Shown in pieces: positions 24,377-34,779 of a stretch of 64,000 nucleotides of DNA (position 1 is its first letter; each line of letters starts with the position of its first letter). A program made the translations under genes and the position numbers. Source of the DNA: Epiperipatus broadwayi (taxonomy: Eukaryota; Onychophora; Udeonychophora; Euonychophora; Peripatidae); the NCBI GenBank assembly GCA_028023455.1, contig JAQFVV010000347.1, forward strand, positions 562,001-626,000, in the 5' to 3' direction. The notes beneath the pieces were generated by a model, which did not search any database, was not told the DNA's origin, and saw nothing but the letters and a program-made list of their open reading frames with translations.

Positions 24377-25979
24377 TGTACCATTTGTTTATATGGTACA
24401 AATATATTGGCATCCGGTAAGATATTTAAAAGCTAAAAAAAAAAGTAAATTTAGCGATCTTTTAAAAGAAAAACATTTTTAGATTTTTTCTGATTAGTAT
24501 AATTTATTTTTTAAAAAAAATGTACAATGAAAGTTAAAATTGTCGTTCGTATTTTTTTTTATGTAATTAAAAATAAAAGTTAAATTGGAAAGAATAAATG
24601 ACATGCAGATTACTGATCCAGATAAATTAAAAGAATTTCAAAAATAAAAAGATTGCAAGTAGAAAAGTAAAAATTCCAAAAGTAAAAAGATTACAATTAG
24701 AAAAATCTTTTTAATAATTAAAGATGGCAGAATTATGCTAAAAAAAAATAATAACTTTGTAACTTAAATTTAAGAGAAAGTGTAGAAGATTATTATCTTA
24801 TATGCTGATAAAAGAACAAACAAAAGATATGCGCAGAAGTTTCAAAACTGGATCGGGGTATAAAAGGAGGAGGACAACCTTGATCTAGGTCTTCTCTATA
24901 CCTTCTAGTTACATGTCTGAAAGCTGGAGGTTTCCGTGAGCATAACCTGTGGCAGTAATAGACGTCTGCACAGGTATGCCACTTGCAGTACCCAGTCATC
25001 AAGCAAGCAATGGAGACGGGCCTTGTGAAGACCGCTTTTTGCAATAAAAGGGTCACGACAACCATGCCTTTTCTCCACGAGCATAACCTGTGGCAGTAAT
25101 ATACGTCTGCACAGGTACGCCACTTGCAGTACCCAGTCATCAAGCAAGCAATGGAAATGGGCCTTGTGAAGACCGCTTTTTGCAATAAAAGGGTCACGAC
25201 AGCCATGCCTTTTCTCCGGTTATAGAACAGAACAATAATGGAAGACACCGGCAGGAGAGACCGATGGAAATTTTTAGGAGCTCGGGATCCCAAAAACACA
25301 CACCAACTTACCGGTAAGTTAAGAGTAACTTTTCCTAATTGTGACAAAGTTTGCAAACAATTCAAAAAAAAATTGATATCAAAATAATCCCGATCAAGAC
25401 TTCAAATTTTATTCTTCAAGAGACTCTTGTGTACCCAAGAACTATAATCATTGAACTGTTTTTTTATTATTAATTAATTCATATCTAGATTAGCGTGTGT
25501 GTCATCTTTCCAATTAATTAAATCATAATGTTTTTGTTTTTTATTATTTATATTTTAATTTGTTAAAATAAAAATCTTTATTTCTAATACCCCTATTCAT
25601 TGTACGTTATTAATGATTATTAATAAATTTATTAAAGTTAATTATGATTTGAAAATATAATTTACCTTGCCAATGCTGTACCGAAACTCAATCCTCCAGA
25701 GTTTCTAGATAATTTCATCATAGCTAAATAAATAAAAAAGGGATGTTTGCCAGTGAATTCTAATATAGAATTCTGGCGCCTTTCAAATAAATTAAAAGCT
25801 GGCTTACTTGATCCCATTATTTTAGTAGCTACATTAGTTAAAAGTGTGTTGTGTGACCAGGAAAAATAATTGTGTCCATTAAATCTTACTGAATTGTCTG
25901 ACGAAACAAATTTAATAGATAGGACGTAATTACGAGTAGTTAACTCATTTAAAACACTAAATAAGTAGTGGACATTACA
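24377..25979 (+). repeat. Right LTR with 141-bp tandem duplication
   Basis: 1603 bp, TGT...ACA. It is about 130 bp longer than the left LTR because 24938-25078 is tandemly duplicated as 25079-25219, giving two AATAAA signals (25043 and 25184). It also has a short deletion relative to the left LTR near 25927. Confidence 0.75.
24938..25219 (+). repeat. 141-bp tandem duplication inside LTR
   Basis: Both copies begin gagcataacctgtggcagta. The second ends in the sequence that follows the single copy in the left LTR, so the duplication arose in or after the last round of transposition of this LTR. Confidence 0.85.
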
Positions 25980-25983
25980 ATAT

Positions 25984-26379
25984 AAATAAATATGATAAAT
26001 ATAGCCAGTCTGAAAGGTTGTCATTTTTGTAGTATTTTTTTTTCAGTTGGTTGTTTTAACAATTTTTTTAAGATTTAATGTAAATTAAAAAGATATTTTA
26101 AATTGAAAAAAAATGTTTGGAACAAACGCAGCCTGTTTGGTACACTTCAGAAGTGTACCTGGAAAGGTATTAATGCATTTAACTAAATTAATAAAGCTAA
26201 ATTTAAATTTAAAAATGTAAATATATGTGTTATATTTGATATGTAAATTTTACAAACAATTGCTTCTTAAAAGTTTACATTTATTAATGACAGAATTACT
26301 TCCTTCTCACTTCATAATAAAAATTACAAATTGTTAAATATAAACAGTGGAATTTCTTCTTTTGTATGCAATGCTCATA
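25984..26379. other. AT-rich DNA flanking the LTR element
   Basis: The segment around 26036-26095 resembles 22608-22665 on the other side of the LTR element (gttttaacaattttttta and aagatttaatgtaaa), so a short stretch is present on both sides in addition to the atat flank. No gene. Confidence 0.45.
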
Positions 26380-26680
26380 ATATTAATATGAATTACTCTT
26401 TTATATATTTCATAATACTGCTTCCCTTTGTTGTAATATTTCTACCTTTTCTTCTTAGTGAAACATATTGCGTTTAATATTAATATGTTGTTTTACACTT
26501 TTGAGACTTTTATTCTTTTTTATAGCTTTCATAGCCAATTTACATATATTTTTTATATAATTTGTAGCATTTCACAGACTTCCAGATATTCATTTATTCT
26601 TCATGGATTAATTTTAAATGTTTTTTATTTTCCTTCTTTTCTTTATACATCATCTTTTATCAGGTGAAAATTTTTGTTGC
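26380..26680 (-). pseudogene. RTE LINE relic, linker region
   Basis: Aligns with plus-strand 59930-60180 of the intact RTE (shared atgttgtttt or atgttgttta, cttttgagacttttatt, agatattcattt). It continues the minus-strand copy seen at 20480 and 22040. A 69-codon plus-strand open frame here is only the antisense of the LINE sequence. Confidence 0.6.
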
Positions 26681-26939
26681 AGCTGAAATAATTCTTCTTA
26701 TATAATATAAAAAAAATATCAGGAATCAAATGCAATTTTTCTAAAAGAACAGTTTTTAAAAAAATATTATGGAAATGATCCCAATCAGTTAAGTAACCTA
26801 TTGATAATTTCTATAGAAGAAACTATAGTCATCAAAAGTAACAAATTAGGAAAAAGTTATCAAATTATTTGCTATTAGTAATCCTTAAAAAAATTTAATA
26901 TGTTACAATTTTTTTTATTCTATAAGTTATTTATTATAT

Positions 26940-27130
26940 TTTAATTTATTTTAATCATAAGAGACTTAAACTCAGACTTTTAAGTTCCCTACAGCTATCC
27001 AATTCATTTTATACAACCAATAGACATGACCACATACATGTAAAAAAGATAAATTATCTTCAATATAAGTATTTCATGCCAAACCAACCCTCATCAGTTA
27101 GTCCAGATCACCATTTCTCACCCATATACA
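26940..27130 (-). mobile_element. Hammerhead family 1 repeat, degenerate copy
   Basis: On the minus strand it carries ribozyme-like sequence followed by the family linker (ttatctttttt, acatgtatgtggtcatg) and the outer end with decayed tRNA-like sequence (gtctgagtttaagtctct). No protein. Confidence 0.6.
27052..27112 (-). ncRNA. Decayed hammerhead, family 1
   Basis: CTGATGA (27091-27097) and GAAA (27072-27075) are intact at the family spacing of 15 nt, but stem II is largely wobble pairs and the outer part of stem I no longer pairs well. Probably inactive. Confidence 0.4.
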
Positions 27131-28280
27131 CAATCAGTTCTCATTTTACATTAAGGTTTCAAATTTTTAACCTTTAATGGTAAACTTCAATCTTCACCAC
27201 TCTCCAACTCTTTAGCCATCCATATCATTGAAACTCCAAGGATAGAATGCTCAAAGCTTTTATTGATGCTAATATTATTTATTAATTTATTATTTAATTA
27301 AATTTATATTATTATTTAATTTATTTATATTATTTATTAATTTATTTTGTTATATATTATTTTACAATTTTTTAGATTTATAACTTTTATTTATTTTTAT
27401 TAAAGTAGATATTTATTTTTATTTAATGCATTTTTTTTGGATGCATTCACTAGACTATTTTATTTTAAATAGAAAAACCAGACTTTCATAATAACTAGTT
27501 TTTAATTTCTTAGTTTATTATCTAGCTGAATATAGCAAGATACCCATTTACTGATTGATGTTAGATAGTGAGCTAAGAAGGCTATGAGATAACTGTCTAA
27601 GTGAAAAATTCTAAGTCTTTTAAAAATAATTTTATTTGGTCTAAGATTTGAACTCCAGGTCATAAGTTTCACAGTTAGATATAAAATGCCTGCACCTTGG
27701 AGCCCTTCTAAATAATTTTAATTGGCACAATTTTTTAGGCTTTCCTCAACTACCAAATTGATTCACCCAGCCTTAGTTATTAATTGCAATTCAATGTATA
27801 TTGAACATTTTAATTATAAAATTTAAATTTTTCTAAGAAGGTTTTTAAACTAGATTATGAAAATAGTCTATTGAATATATAGCTACATTTAAATAAACTG
27901 TCCATTAGAACAAACAATAATATTACATATCAATCTATTTTGATTACAAGTAACAAATAAAGAATAAAAATAATAACATTATTAAATTTAAATACATTTT
28001 AAAAATGATTACAATTAAATATAATTCTCATCTACTATTTTTTTTCTTTGAAATTAATATGCCCAAACAATTTTACATTTAATGGTGCACCAAACACAAA
28101 AGCCATGTCCCATATTGTGATCATCAGTTGTATTTTTCATAAAACGTAGTAAAGTTCATTATTTCTATTCTTTATTTATATAATTTTTTAATCAGTAAAT
28201 ATATAAATTCATAATGAATGTTTTATTTAAATATCATTTAATATTGAAATACAAGTATAATGTACATACTTAACCCAATA
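27131..28280. other. AT-rich DNA, no gene seen
   Basis: TTTAT and TTATTT-rich sequence. The stretch around 27640-27700 has a tRNA-like look (gatttgaactccag) but too little to call. Confidence 0.45.
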
Positions 28281-28381
28281 TAATTAAAGGGAATTTGAAC
28301 CCAGACTTTCAAGATCCCTACAGTCATCTACTCTATCCAATATAACTGATACACATAACCACATACATGTGAAAAAGATAA

Positions 28382-28433
28382 ATGATCTCCAATATATATA
28401 TTTCTGCTGAACCAGCACTCATCAGTTGGTCAT
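28382..28433 (-). ncRNA. Candidate hammerhead ribozyme, family 1
   Basis: Minus strand: stem I inner helix CCAA (28426-28429 complement) with TTGG (28389-28392 complement), then an internal loop and AUGA-UCAU outer pairs. CTGATGA is at 28419-28425 and GAAA at 28401-28404. Stem II is 5 bp (UGCUG with CAGCA) with a GUU loop. Stem III is a 2-3 bp AU mini-helix, and the UA just before UUGG satisfies the UH cleavage rule. The C that normally pairs G10.1 is missing. Confidence 0.6.
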
Positions 28434-28445
28434 GAGAAATGATGA

Positions 28446-28500
28446 TCCAGACCAACTGATGAGTGCTGATTCAGCATGAAATACATGTATGTTTTTCACA
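28446..28500 (+). ncRNA. Broken hammerhead, right arm of palindrome
   Basis: CCAA (28452-28455), CTGATGA (28456-28462), a stem II of 5 bp and GAAA (28478-28481) are present, but the family segment with TTGG and the outer stem I strand is deleted directly after GAAA. Confidence 0.45.
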
Positions 28501-28590
28501 TATATGTGGTCATCTGTATAGATTATATTGGATAAAGTGAATGACTGCAAGGAGCTTGAAAGTCTGCATTCAAACCCCCCTTAATTAAAT

Positions 28591-29176
28591 ACCATTTGCA
28601 AATATGTTAAAATTTCTATTTAATTTAATTAATGGGATTTTTTTTCATATATAAGTATTCTCTGCAATTTAGTTTATTTTGTTTGCAGATGGTAAATATT
28701 ATTCTTTATAGATGAAGAACTTATAAATAACTATTATTTTTTATAAAATTTTAAATAAAAATTATTGATCATTGCCCACAAACGTGGAATGAGAATCATA
28801 AGGACCGAAACATATACGATATTAATGTTTATATCATTATGTTTGAAATTTATAGGGGTAAAAAACTTTTATCACGTGATACTAAAACATTGTTAGATTT
28901 ATTTATTTATTTATTTACAGGTATTGATAAAAAAGGCAAGGGTACCATTTTATTTTCTTGCCTATCTAAATACAAGTACATTTGTATGAAGCTCAAAGGA
29001 ATGAAATAGTTAAATCAAGATTGTCATAATAAAATTGTTAGCAAAAACTGATGATGCTCTAGCAAAAACAATGCTGAATCATTAATTAATTGATGTGGAA
29101 TTTACAAGTTTTTGATCTCAATAGTTTTCTAAAACTTTTCTTCTTTAAATGAATTTTGTAAGTTAGGAAACCCAAA
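28591..29176. other. AT-rich DNA, no gene seen
   Basis: Includes a TTTA tract near 28900. No identifiable element. Confidence 0.5.
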
Positions 29177-29283
29177 ACATTGTTAGCCAAGAGGTCAGGC
29201 AACTGCCTTGCAAGCAAGCAGTTGGGTGCAGACATTGTTGAGGGTTCGCCTCCCGACCAATGTTATGACATATGAAAAAAAAA
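29177..29283 (+). mobile_element. tRNA-like SINE copy 4
   Basis: Perfect A box (TAGCCAAGAGG), anticodon-arm-like ACTGC-CTTGCAA with a 4-base duplication before GCAGT, a long variable-arm-like segment, and B box GGTTCGCCTCC. It closes with CCAATGTT and the tag ATGACATATG followed by A's. The terminal AACATTG can pair with CAATGTT, giving a full acceptor stem. One of the best preserved copies. Confidence 0.75.
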
Positions 29284-32200
29284 GTAATACCGTAGATCTT
29301 GCTACAGAGCCTTATTTTTTACCAAAAAGTTTATAACTGGTTAAAGATATATAAAAAATAATATTATTAAAGCATCGACTGATGTCAATGAATTTGCCAA
29401 ATAACTAGATAAATAAAGACAATAATTGAATGGCTTTATTACTCAGTATTTTATAGGTAGTGTGTGATACTCTAACATTGCACTAAATTATGCAGGAAAT
29501 TGTATTCAAATCTCAGAGAAAATGCATATGCAAAAAAAAAAAAAATATTTGATTATGAATCTGTAGATGAATTTTTGACAAAAATGCAAAACTAATTTGC
29601 CTAAATTGTTACATGCTTTAAGAAGAAATTGACATACTTAAGCCAGTTCTGCCATCAGAGGTTCAAACATCACAAAAAAATATTCAATTCTTTCTCTGCA
29701 ACAGTAAGTCTATTACATTTTCAAATTTATTTATTACTCTTCAGCTTTGACAATCTCAATCATTGTGTCCGGAGTAAAAATTAAAGCTAAACTGAACAAA
29801 ACATACATAAGGGCATCACATCCGTAAGAACGTTAAATAATTATCATAATTATATCAGTTGAATCTCATATTAACAGGTCTTTACACTTAGAAACACAAT
29901 CTTTAAATATTTTCTAGAGAAAAAAGTCAAGAAATGTAACATCTCCATAATAAAATTCAATAATAGTCTAATTTATTGTTAACTTACTAATGGAAACAAT
30001 TTTTAAAACACCATAACAATAATAATTTATTCCTGACATTGCTTTTCATTCATTTTTTTTTTTTTCTGAAAAAAATAAAATGAATATTTTTAATAAATTA
30101 TTTTATGGATAATGAAACAAGTGATTTTGTAACTATTTACTTATAAAAACTAATTTATATATTTTGTCTATTTGCTTGTTGGCTTACATGTATGCGATTA
30201 TATACTGGAATGTGTTTTGATTGCTTTGATCCATAAACTCACATTTTTAAATCTCACATTTTGATTACTTTCTAGTTCACTATAAAGATGTATAAACTGT
30301 TTATGTATCTGAATTGTTTTAGATCTTAGTTGTGATCCTTCAGTACCATAAAAAATATTTTCAATTGGAACTAAAGTTTCTAAGGCTGATTTTGCCTTAT
30401 TGTTGAAGGTCGTTAATTATAAATTATTTCAAGAATTTTCTAGTTGCTTTTACCATCTAAAACCAATTAACTATTTATGCATAAATAGTTATTATAAAAT
30501 CTAATGAAACATATTTGTTTTCTGTTGCTTATTGCAGATGTTATATATAAGTTGTGATACTTGATATTAAATTACATATGTTGAATAAATGTAATTTGCT
30601 TAAACTAAAATAAAAAAAAGATTATTCCACATTGTTAAAATTTTACTTTTTAATTTCAAATATAAATGTAAATTCTAAAATGGCTTAATAATCTAATTTC
30701 ACATGAGAGTCAAAATTGAATACGAATAATTTGGAACCTCTTAGTTAAAGTACGGCCTTGGTGAAAGAATAGTAAATGTATGTATACAAATCTGAATCAT
30801 AATTAATAAATAAATAGCAATATAATTTGCAATAGCAGTCAAAAATCTAATTATCAAATTAAAATTTGAGTCTTCCATAGAGCTAAAAGCATAAAGTTTA
30901 CTAAAATTCCTTATAAAAAATGGTGTCTAACATATCTTCCCATGTGAATATAAAAACAATATTGTTTTATTCATAATTTTTTTATATGCATTGAGCAAGT
31001 TAACACAATTCTAAGATGATAAACTGACCCCAATTGAGATTTCACTTAGAAAACTTTCTTCTTAGATCAAATCGCAACTGGTCATTTCTGATATTTCACA
31101 ACTTATTTATGACCAGTAGAAGTTTGAAAAAAGTAGGACTTTGAACAGATAAAAACTTAAGATATTATATATCTTATGACAATAAATAAAGTATTACAGA
31201 AGACTTTTTATTTAATGCTTATTTTATTCAAATCATTTACACACAGTACATTAAAAAATGAAACATTTACAAATAAAAAGTAGCTTTGTTATGTAATCAA
31301 TATGCTCTACATTTTATATAAGATAAAGTTTTTGAAAGACTGTTGACAAACTAGTTAAATATACTTGTGGTATTTAGTTTGATCATAGTATAAAAATAAA
31401 ATATAGTAAAACCATAAAACAGCTTTAAATAATCAACTGCAAATAATGACCTATCCATAATTTTCCTACAGGATTAAAATGAAAAGTAATACACTTCAAA
31501 TAAAAAGTTGAGAAGGATTAATTGCTGTTGCTATTTTTGTGTGTTTTACTCTAGCTTAAATATTTAAATATTTTTTAAATAACCAATAATTGTTGCCTGA
31601 GTTAGACAGAAGTCAAACTTGCTTAGAAAATGTCAGTTATCTGAATTTTTATTATATAAATTAATTTACAAATTCATTATATTATCCAGCATTATTTTTC
31701 AACAATTATCATTTAATAAATACACAAATGATATATAATTATTTTTCATTATTTTAGAAATTAATACATTTCTTTTTATCATAGATGCTGATGCAAGATC
31801 ATATCCTATTCATTGTAAACTAATATTAGAGTTTTCTTCTCTATATTAATTTATCATTCTTTCTATTCATGAGAAAAGTCATATATTTTCCTTAAAATCA
31901 ATTTTACTACTTATATTTCAACACATGGATGTTGATAATGGAAATATATATTAAATTTTTCTAGTGTGGGGAATCTATTTTTTTTCCTGCAGTTTTGAAA
32001 AAGTTATTTGTTGAAAAGTATACTTATTTAGTGTGAATATTTTTAAATTCTGCATAGATCATTTATGCATTTAATAAAAATAATAAGCAAAAAGATATTC
32101 TAATATTTAAAAATATTTAAAATGTATATCAAAAATATATGACCAATAATTAACCATATCATTTTTTAATAAGTAACCATTATAGCTTGGCATTGTCAAT

Positions 32201-32607
32201 ATTTAAGTTTCTACTACTTGAAAAAAAAGGAATATATTATTTACAGTGATGCAAATTCATTTAGATTTTTTTTTTAATGACTTGATAATTTAAGAATATT
32301 TAATAATGTCTGGGTACCTAGAAAGACTGTTTCAGTTTTTGTTTTCAAATGTTTTTGGAAAGTTGTTTGTAAAAAAGATTATGAGTATAGTGTTAGTATT
32401 TTATATATTTTGACTTAACCAAGGGATATTATAATTATACCAAGGCAACATAATTTAAATGAATAGTATAGTTAAATGATTTTAAGAAGTACTTGAAACA
32501 TTTTAAAAATTTTCTTCCAAATTTGATTCTGAAATCATGAACATAGTGTTGGAAGATGCATTTATTGCTGTACTCAGATTCCCATTTTACTTTATATATA
32601 TATAATA
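29284..32607. other. AT-rich DNA, no gene seen
   Basis: About 3.3 kb with no open frame, inverted repeat or repeat-family match that I could recognise. It could hide very old transposon remains. Confidence 0.45.
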
Positions 32608-32770
32608 TTGGGTATATGAGCACAGATTTTCACACCAACCACCACTTTCTACTCTATCTCATAACACTGATACACTTGAACACATATATGTCGAAAAGAT
32701 AAATAATCACCAATAAACATATTTCATGCTAAACCAGCAATCATCAGTTGGTCCAGATTACTATCTCCAC
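32608..32770 (-). mobile_element. Hammerhead family 1 repeat, GGGTATATGAGCAC end type
   Basis: Minus strand order: ribozyme, linker (ttatcttttcgacatatatg), gatagagtag segment, outer end gtgctcatataccc. The outer end matches the palindrome at 1611-1774, whereas the linker and ribozyme match the copies at 28281 and 38271. It therefore links two end types into one family. Confidence 0.65.
32703..32759 (-). ncRNA. Candidate hammerhead ribozyme, family 1
   Basis: Minus strand stem I: inner CCAA with TTGG (4 bp), internal loop, outer TAATC with GATTA (5 bp). CTGATGA is at 32740-32746 and GAAA at 32721-32724. Stem II UGCUG with UAGCA has one wobble and a short loop. Stem III is almost absent (A15.1-U16.1 only), with UA as the cleavage dinucleotide. 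Compared with 38310-38367 the outer stem I bases differ but pairing is retained. Confidence 0.55.
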
Positions 32771-32775
32771 ACATA

Positions 32776-33339
32776 GATAAACTCCTTGCAAGTGTTTAAA
32801 TATAATTGGATAGCTCTCTAGTATCTGCAAATGGCAATACATTTTTAAAATTAAAATATACCTCTTCTCACTCCTTCATATATTAGGATAACTTTTGCTA
32901 GAAGGGATAAATTTTCAATCAATCAGAAATTTATTTTAAATATTGTTAAATCTGATTGATATATGTATCTAGTTATTACGAAATATCTTTCATTTTTTTA
33001 TCTTGCAATGATAATTTAAATTCCAATAGTATGTACTTAATAATTTATAGTGGTAAATGTTTATATGTAATGTTTTGAGATTAAAATAGCCCTCTCGTGT
33101 CAGCAAATGGCAATACATTTTTAAAGTCAAAAAGATATCTAACTTTTTATTCCCTCATATATGAGGACAATTAATTGTCTACTATGCTTTTTCTAGAAAA
33201 AATTATTTTTAATCAATGAGAAATATACTTCTAAATATTTTTAAACCTGATATATGAAGAAATATCTTCTTAACTTTAATGTATTATCATTTGCTAGAGG
33301 GCTTACCAACTATATTTAAACAGTTGCAATGAGTTCATC
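32776..33339. mobile_element. Foldback element, 564 bp
   Basis: Terminal inverted repeats of about 55 bp (left gataaactccttgcaagtgt; right ending gttgcaatgagttcatc). The interior contains a repeated motif (gcaaatggcaatacattttt near 32828 and 33105). No transposase. It abuts the hammerhead repeat. Confidence 0.6.
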
Positions 33340-34004
33340 TTCAAACATTACATATAAATAATTAGCAATGTCAATTATTATATATTATACATTGAAATGA
33401 TACTATGAATAAAATTAGTATAAATTTAAATATATATATCAAATAAAATGGTCTTAAAATATAAAAGGTAATTTAACCAATACTCTGATGATGATGATCA
33501 AAATAACCTTAGTACTGAGGGTTATTTTAAATATTCTAATTTTAAACTTTTTTTTTTTTCAACATTCAATTTAAAATTAATCTTCAGATGCCAAATGTTT
33601 CAAATAGAAAGTTTGTTTCTGAATATCTTATTATTGCTAATCATCATTTTGAATTACTGCTATTATCTATGTATGGTCCTCAATGGATAAAATGTTTTTT
33701 TTGGAAATAGTGAATATTAAAGCCATATGTTTGGAATAAGTTCAAAAATGAAAACAAACTAAATTAATTATTAAAAAGCTACAATTTATTTACAGTATAT
33801 AAATATAATATGAACTAATTTTTTTTTATACTTTTGCAATAGCTACCAGATAAATGCAATAAATACAATACAAAATATTGAAATGAAGTAAAAAATAATT
33901 ATAATAATTAAATTTTAAAGCCTTATGATTAAATGTAAAGATAAGATCTTACCATAGTACAATTGCTTAAAGTTTTAAAGTTTTATATTATAATTTTCTG
34001 CAGA
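33340..34004. other. AT-rich DNA, no gene seen
   Basis: Only short AT-driven frames and one small (GAT)n patch near 33486. Confidence 0.5.
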
Positions 34005-34061
34005 TTTCATGTTTTATATATATATATATATATATATAAAAATACATGAAATATATATATA

Positions 34062-34094
<33 letters not shown>
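34005..34094. repeat. (TA)n microsatellite with palindromic core
   Basis: Long TA tracts. The segment 34005-34052 is itself palindromic (tttcatgttttata and its complement). Confidence 0.85.
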
Positions 34095-34098
<4 letters not shown>

Positions 34099-34129
34099 AA
34101 CCAGTAATTAACTATTATATACAATCTTT

Positions 34130-34510
34130 CAATCCATAGAAATACTTTTGGTTAATTCCTTAACTCTCCTCAACTGCCATTAAATTTAAAGAACCTAACT
34201 CATGAATCCCGAATTTTAACATTAGCAGCTTGTCTATTAATTATATTTGTATTTATTAAAATTGCCTCCTTAACTTTTCTTTTATTATGGTTTCTCTCTT
34301 CATGAAGAATCTTAATACTTTCAATATCAAATTTATATTTACATGTCCTTTCATTATCCAAAAAAGAACTGACACAATCATTAAATCACTATTATTTTTA
34401 CTTTTTACATGCTTGTATAACAATTCATACTCTGTTATTCTTTTTTTAATACTGCATCTTGATTCACTTGATGAAATTATTAAGAAAATTGCCATAAATT
34501 TAACATGATT
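34130..34510 (-). pseudogene. PLE endonuclease fragment, second locus
   Basis: On the minus strand, about 34495-34256 encodes a broken GIY-YIG endonuclease tail: a KRxxEYE segment, NINxxxxKVLRF, and a KxxIKEKLR end matching the equivalent part of the 4082-4279 fragment. The 3' UTR runs to about 34130. It is divergent from the RT fragment that starts just to its right, repeating the arrangement at 3.9-5.3 kb. Confidence 0.6.
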
Positions 34511-34779
34511 TTATATGAAAAGTCATGGGAACTGGCCTTTTCAGAATTTAAGCAGAAGCTGAAAAATGATAATATGATTTGTTTGAAAAATTAATAAAGG
34601 ACTGTGGGTGTGTTTAATAATGAAATATTAGTATATTGAAAAAGTTAAAGTCCAAATGGATCAACTTGGCTTCTTTTTTATTGAAGAATATAATATAGAT
34701 AGATGGTCAGAGAATAAAATTTATTAATAATATTTTTTAAAAAAAGCTAAGAATAAAACCTTAAGTAATAATGTGTACA

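Larger units (their letters stand above)
22678..25979. mobile_element. Miniature LTR retrotransposon (TRIM-like)
   Basis: Two long direct repeats, each beginning TGTACC and ending ATTACA, flank a 228-bp interior without coding capacity. The outer flanks are atat at 22674-22677 and 25980-25983, a plausible 4-bp target duplication although in TA-rich DNA. The layout (LTR, tiny interior, LTR) is that of a terminal-repeat retrotransposon in miniature or a deletion derivative needing another element's proteins. No canonical TGG-starting primer site directly follows the left LTR. Orientation is judged plus from a TATA box and polyadenylation signal inside the LTRs. Confidence 0.75.
28281..28590. 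mobile_element. Palindromic hammerhead family 1 element
   Basis: Two family 1 units in inverted orientation with ribozyme ends at the centre (about 28430-28450) and tRNA-like ends outward. Outer ends are taattaaaggg on the left and ccccttaatta on the right. Reading outward each arm has: hammerhead, linker with tttttcacatgtatgtggtc, ggataNagt-type tRNA-like segment, B-box-like sequence. The left unit keeps a full ribozyme; the right has lost the 3' strand. Confidence 0.7.

Noticed and set aside
23093-25365. Minus-strand open frames of 153 and 190 codons in the two LTRs at 22.7-26 kb
   Set aside because: They are two copies of one LTR segment, the longer simply containing the 141-bp tandem duplication. 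TATA and AATAAA signals lie on the opposite strand, and the protein has no recognisable domain.
25662-26024. Minus-strand 120-codon frame with a Copia-Gag-like FNGHNYFSWS segment
   Set aside because: It crosses the LTR boundary and the rest of the frame does not resemble Copia Gag. The short match is probably coincidence.
17584-34094. TA-rich repeats as CRISPR-like or regulatory arrays
   Set aside because: Simple dinucleotide microsatellites with no spacer structure, in a eukaryotic context.
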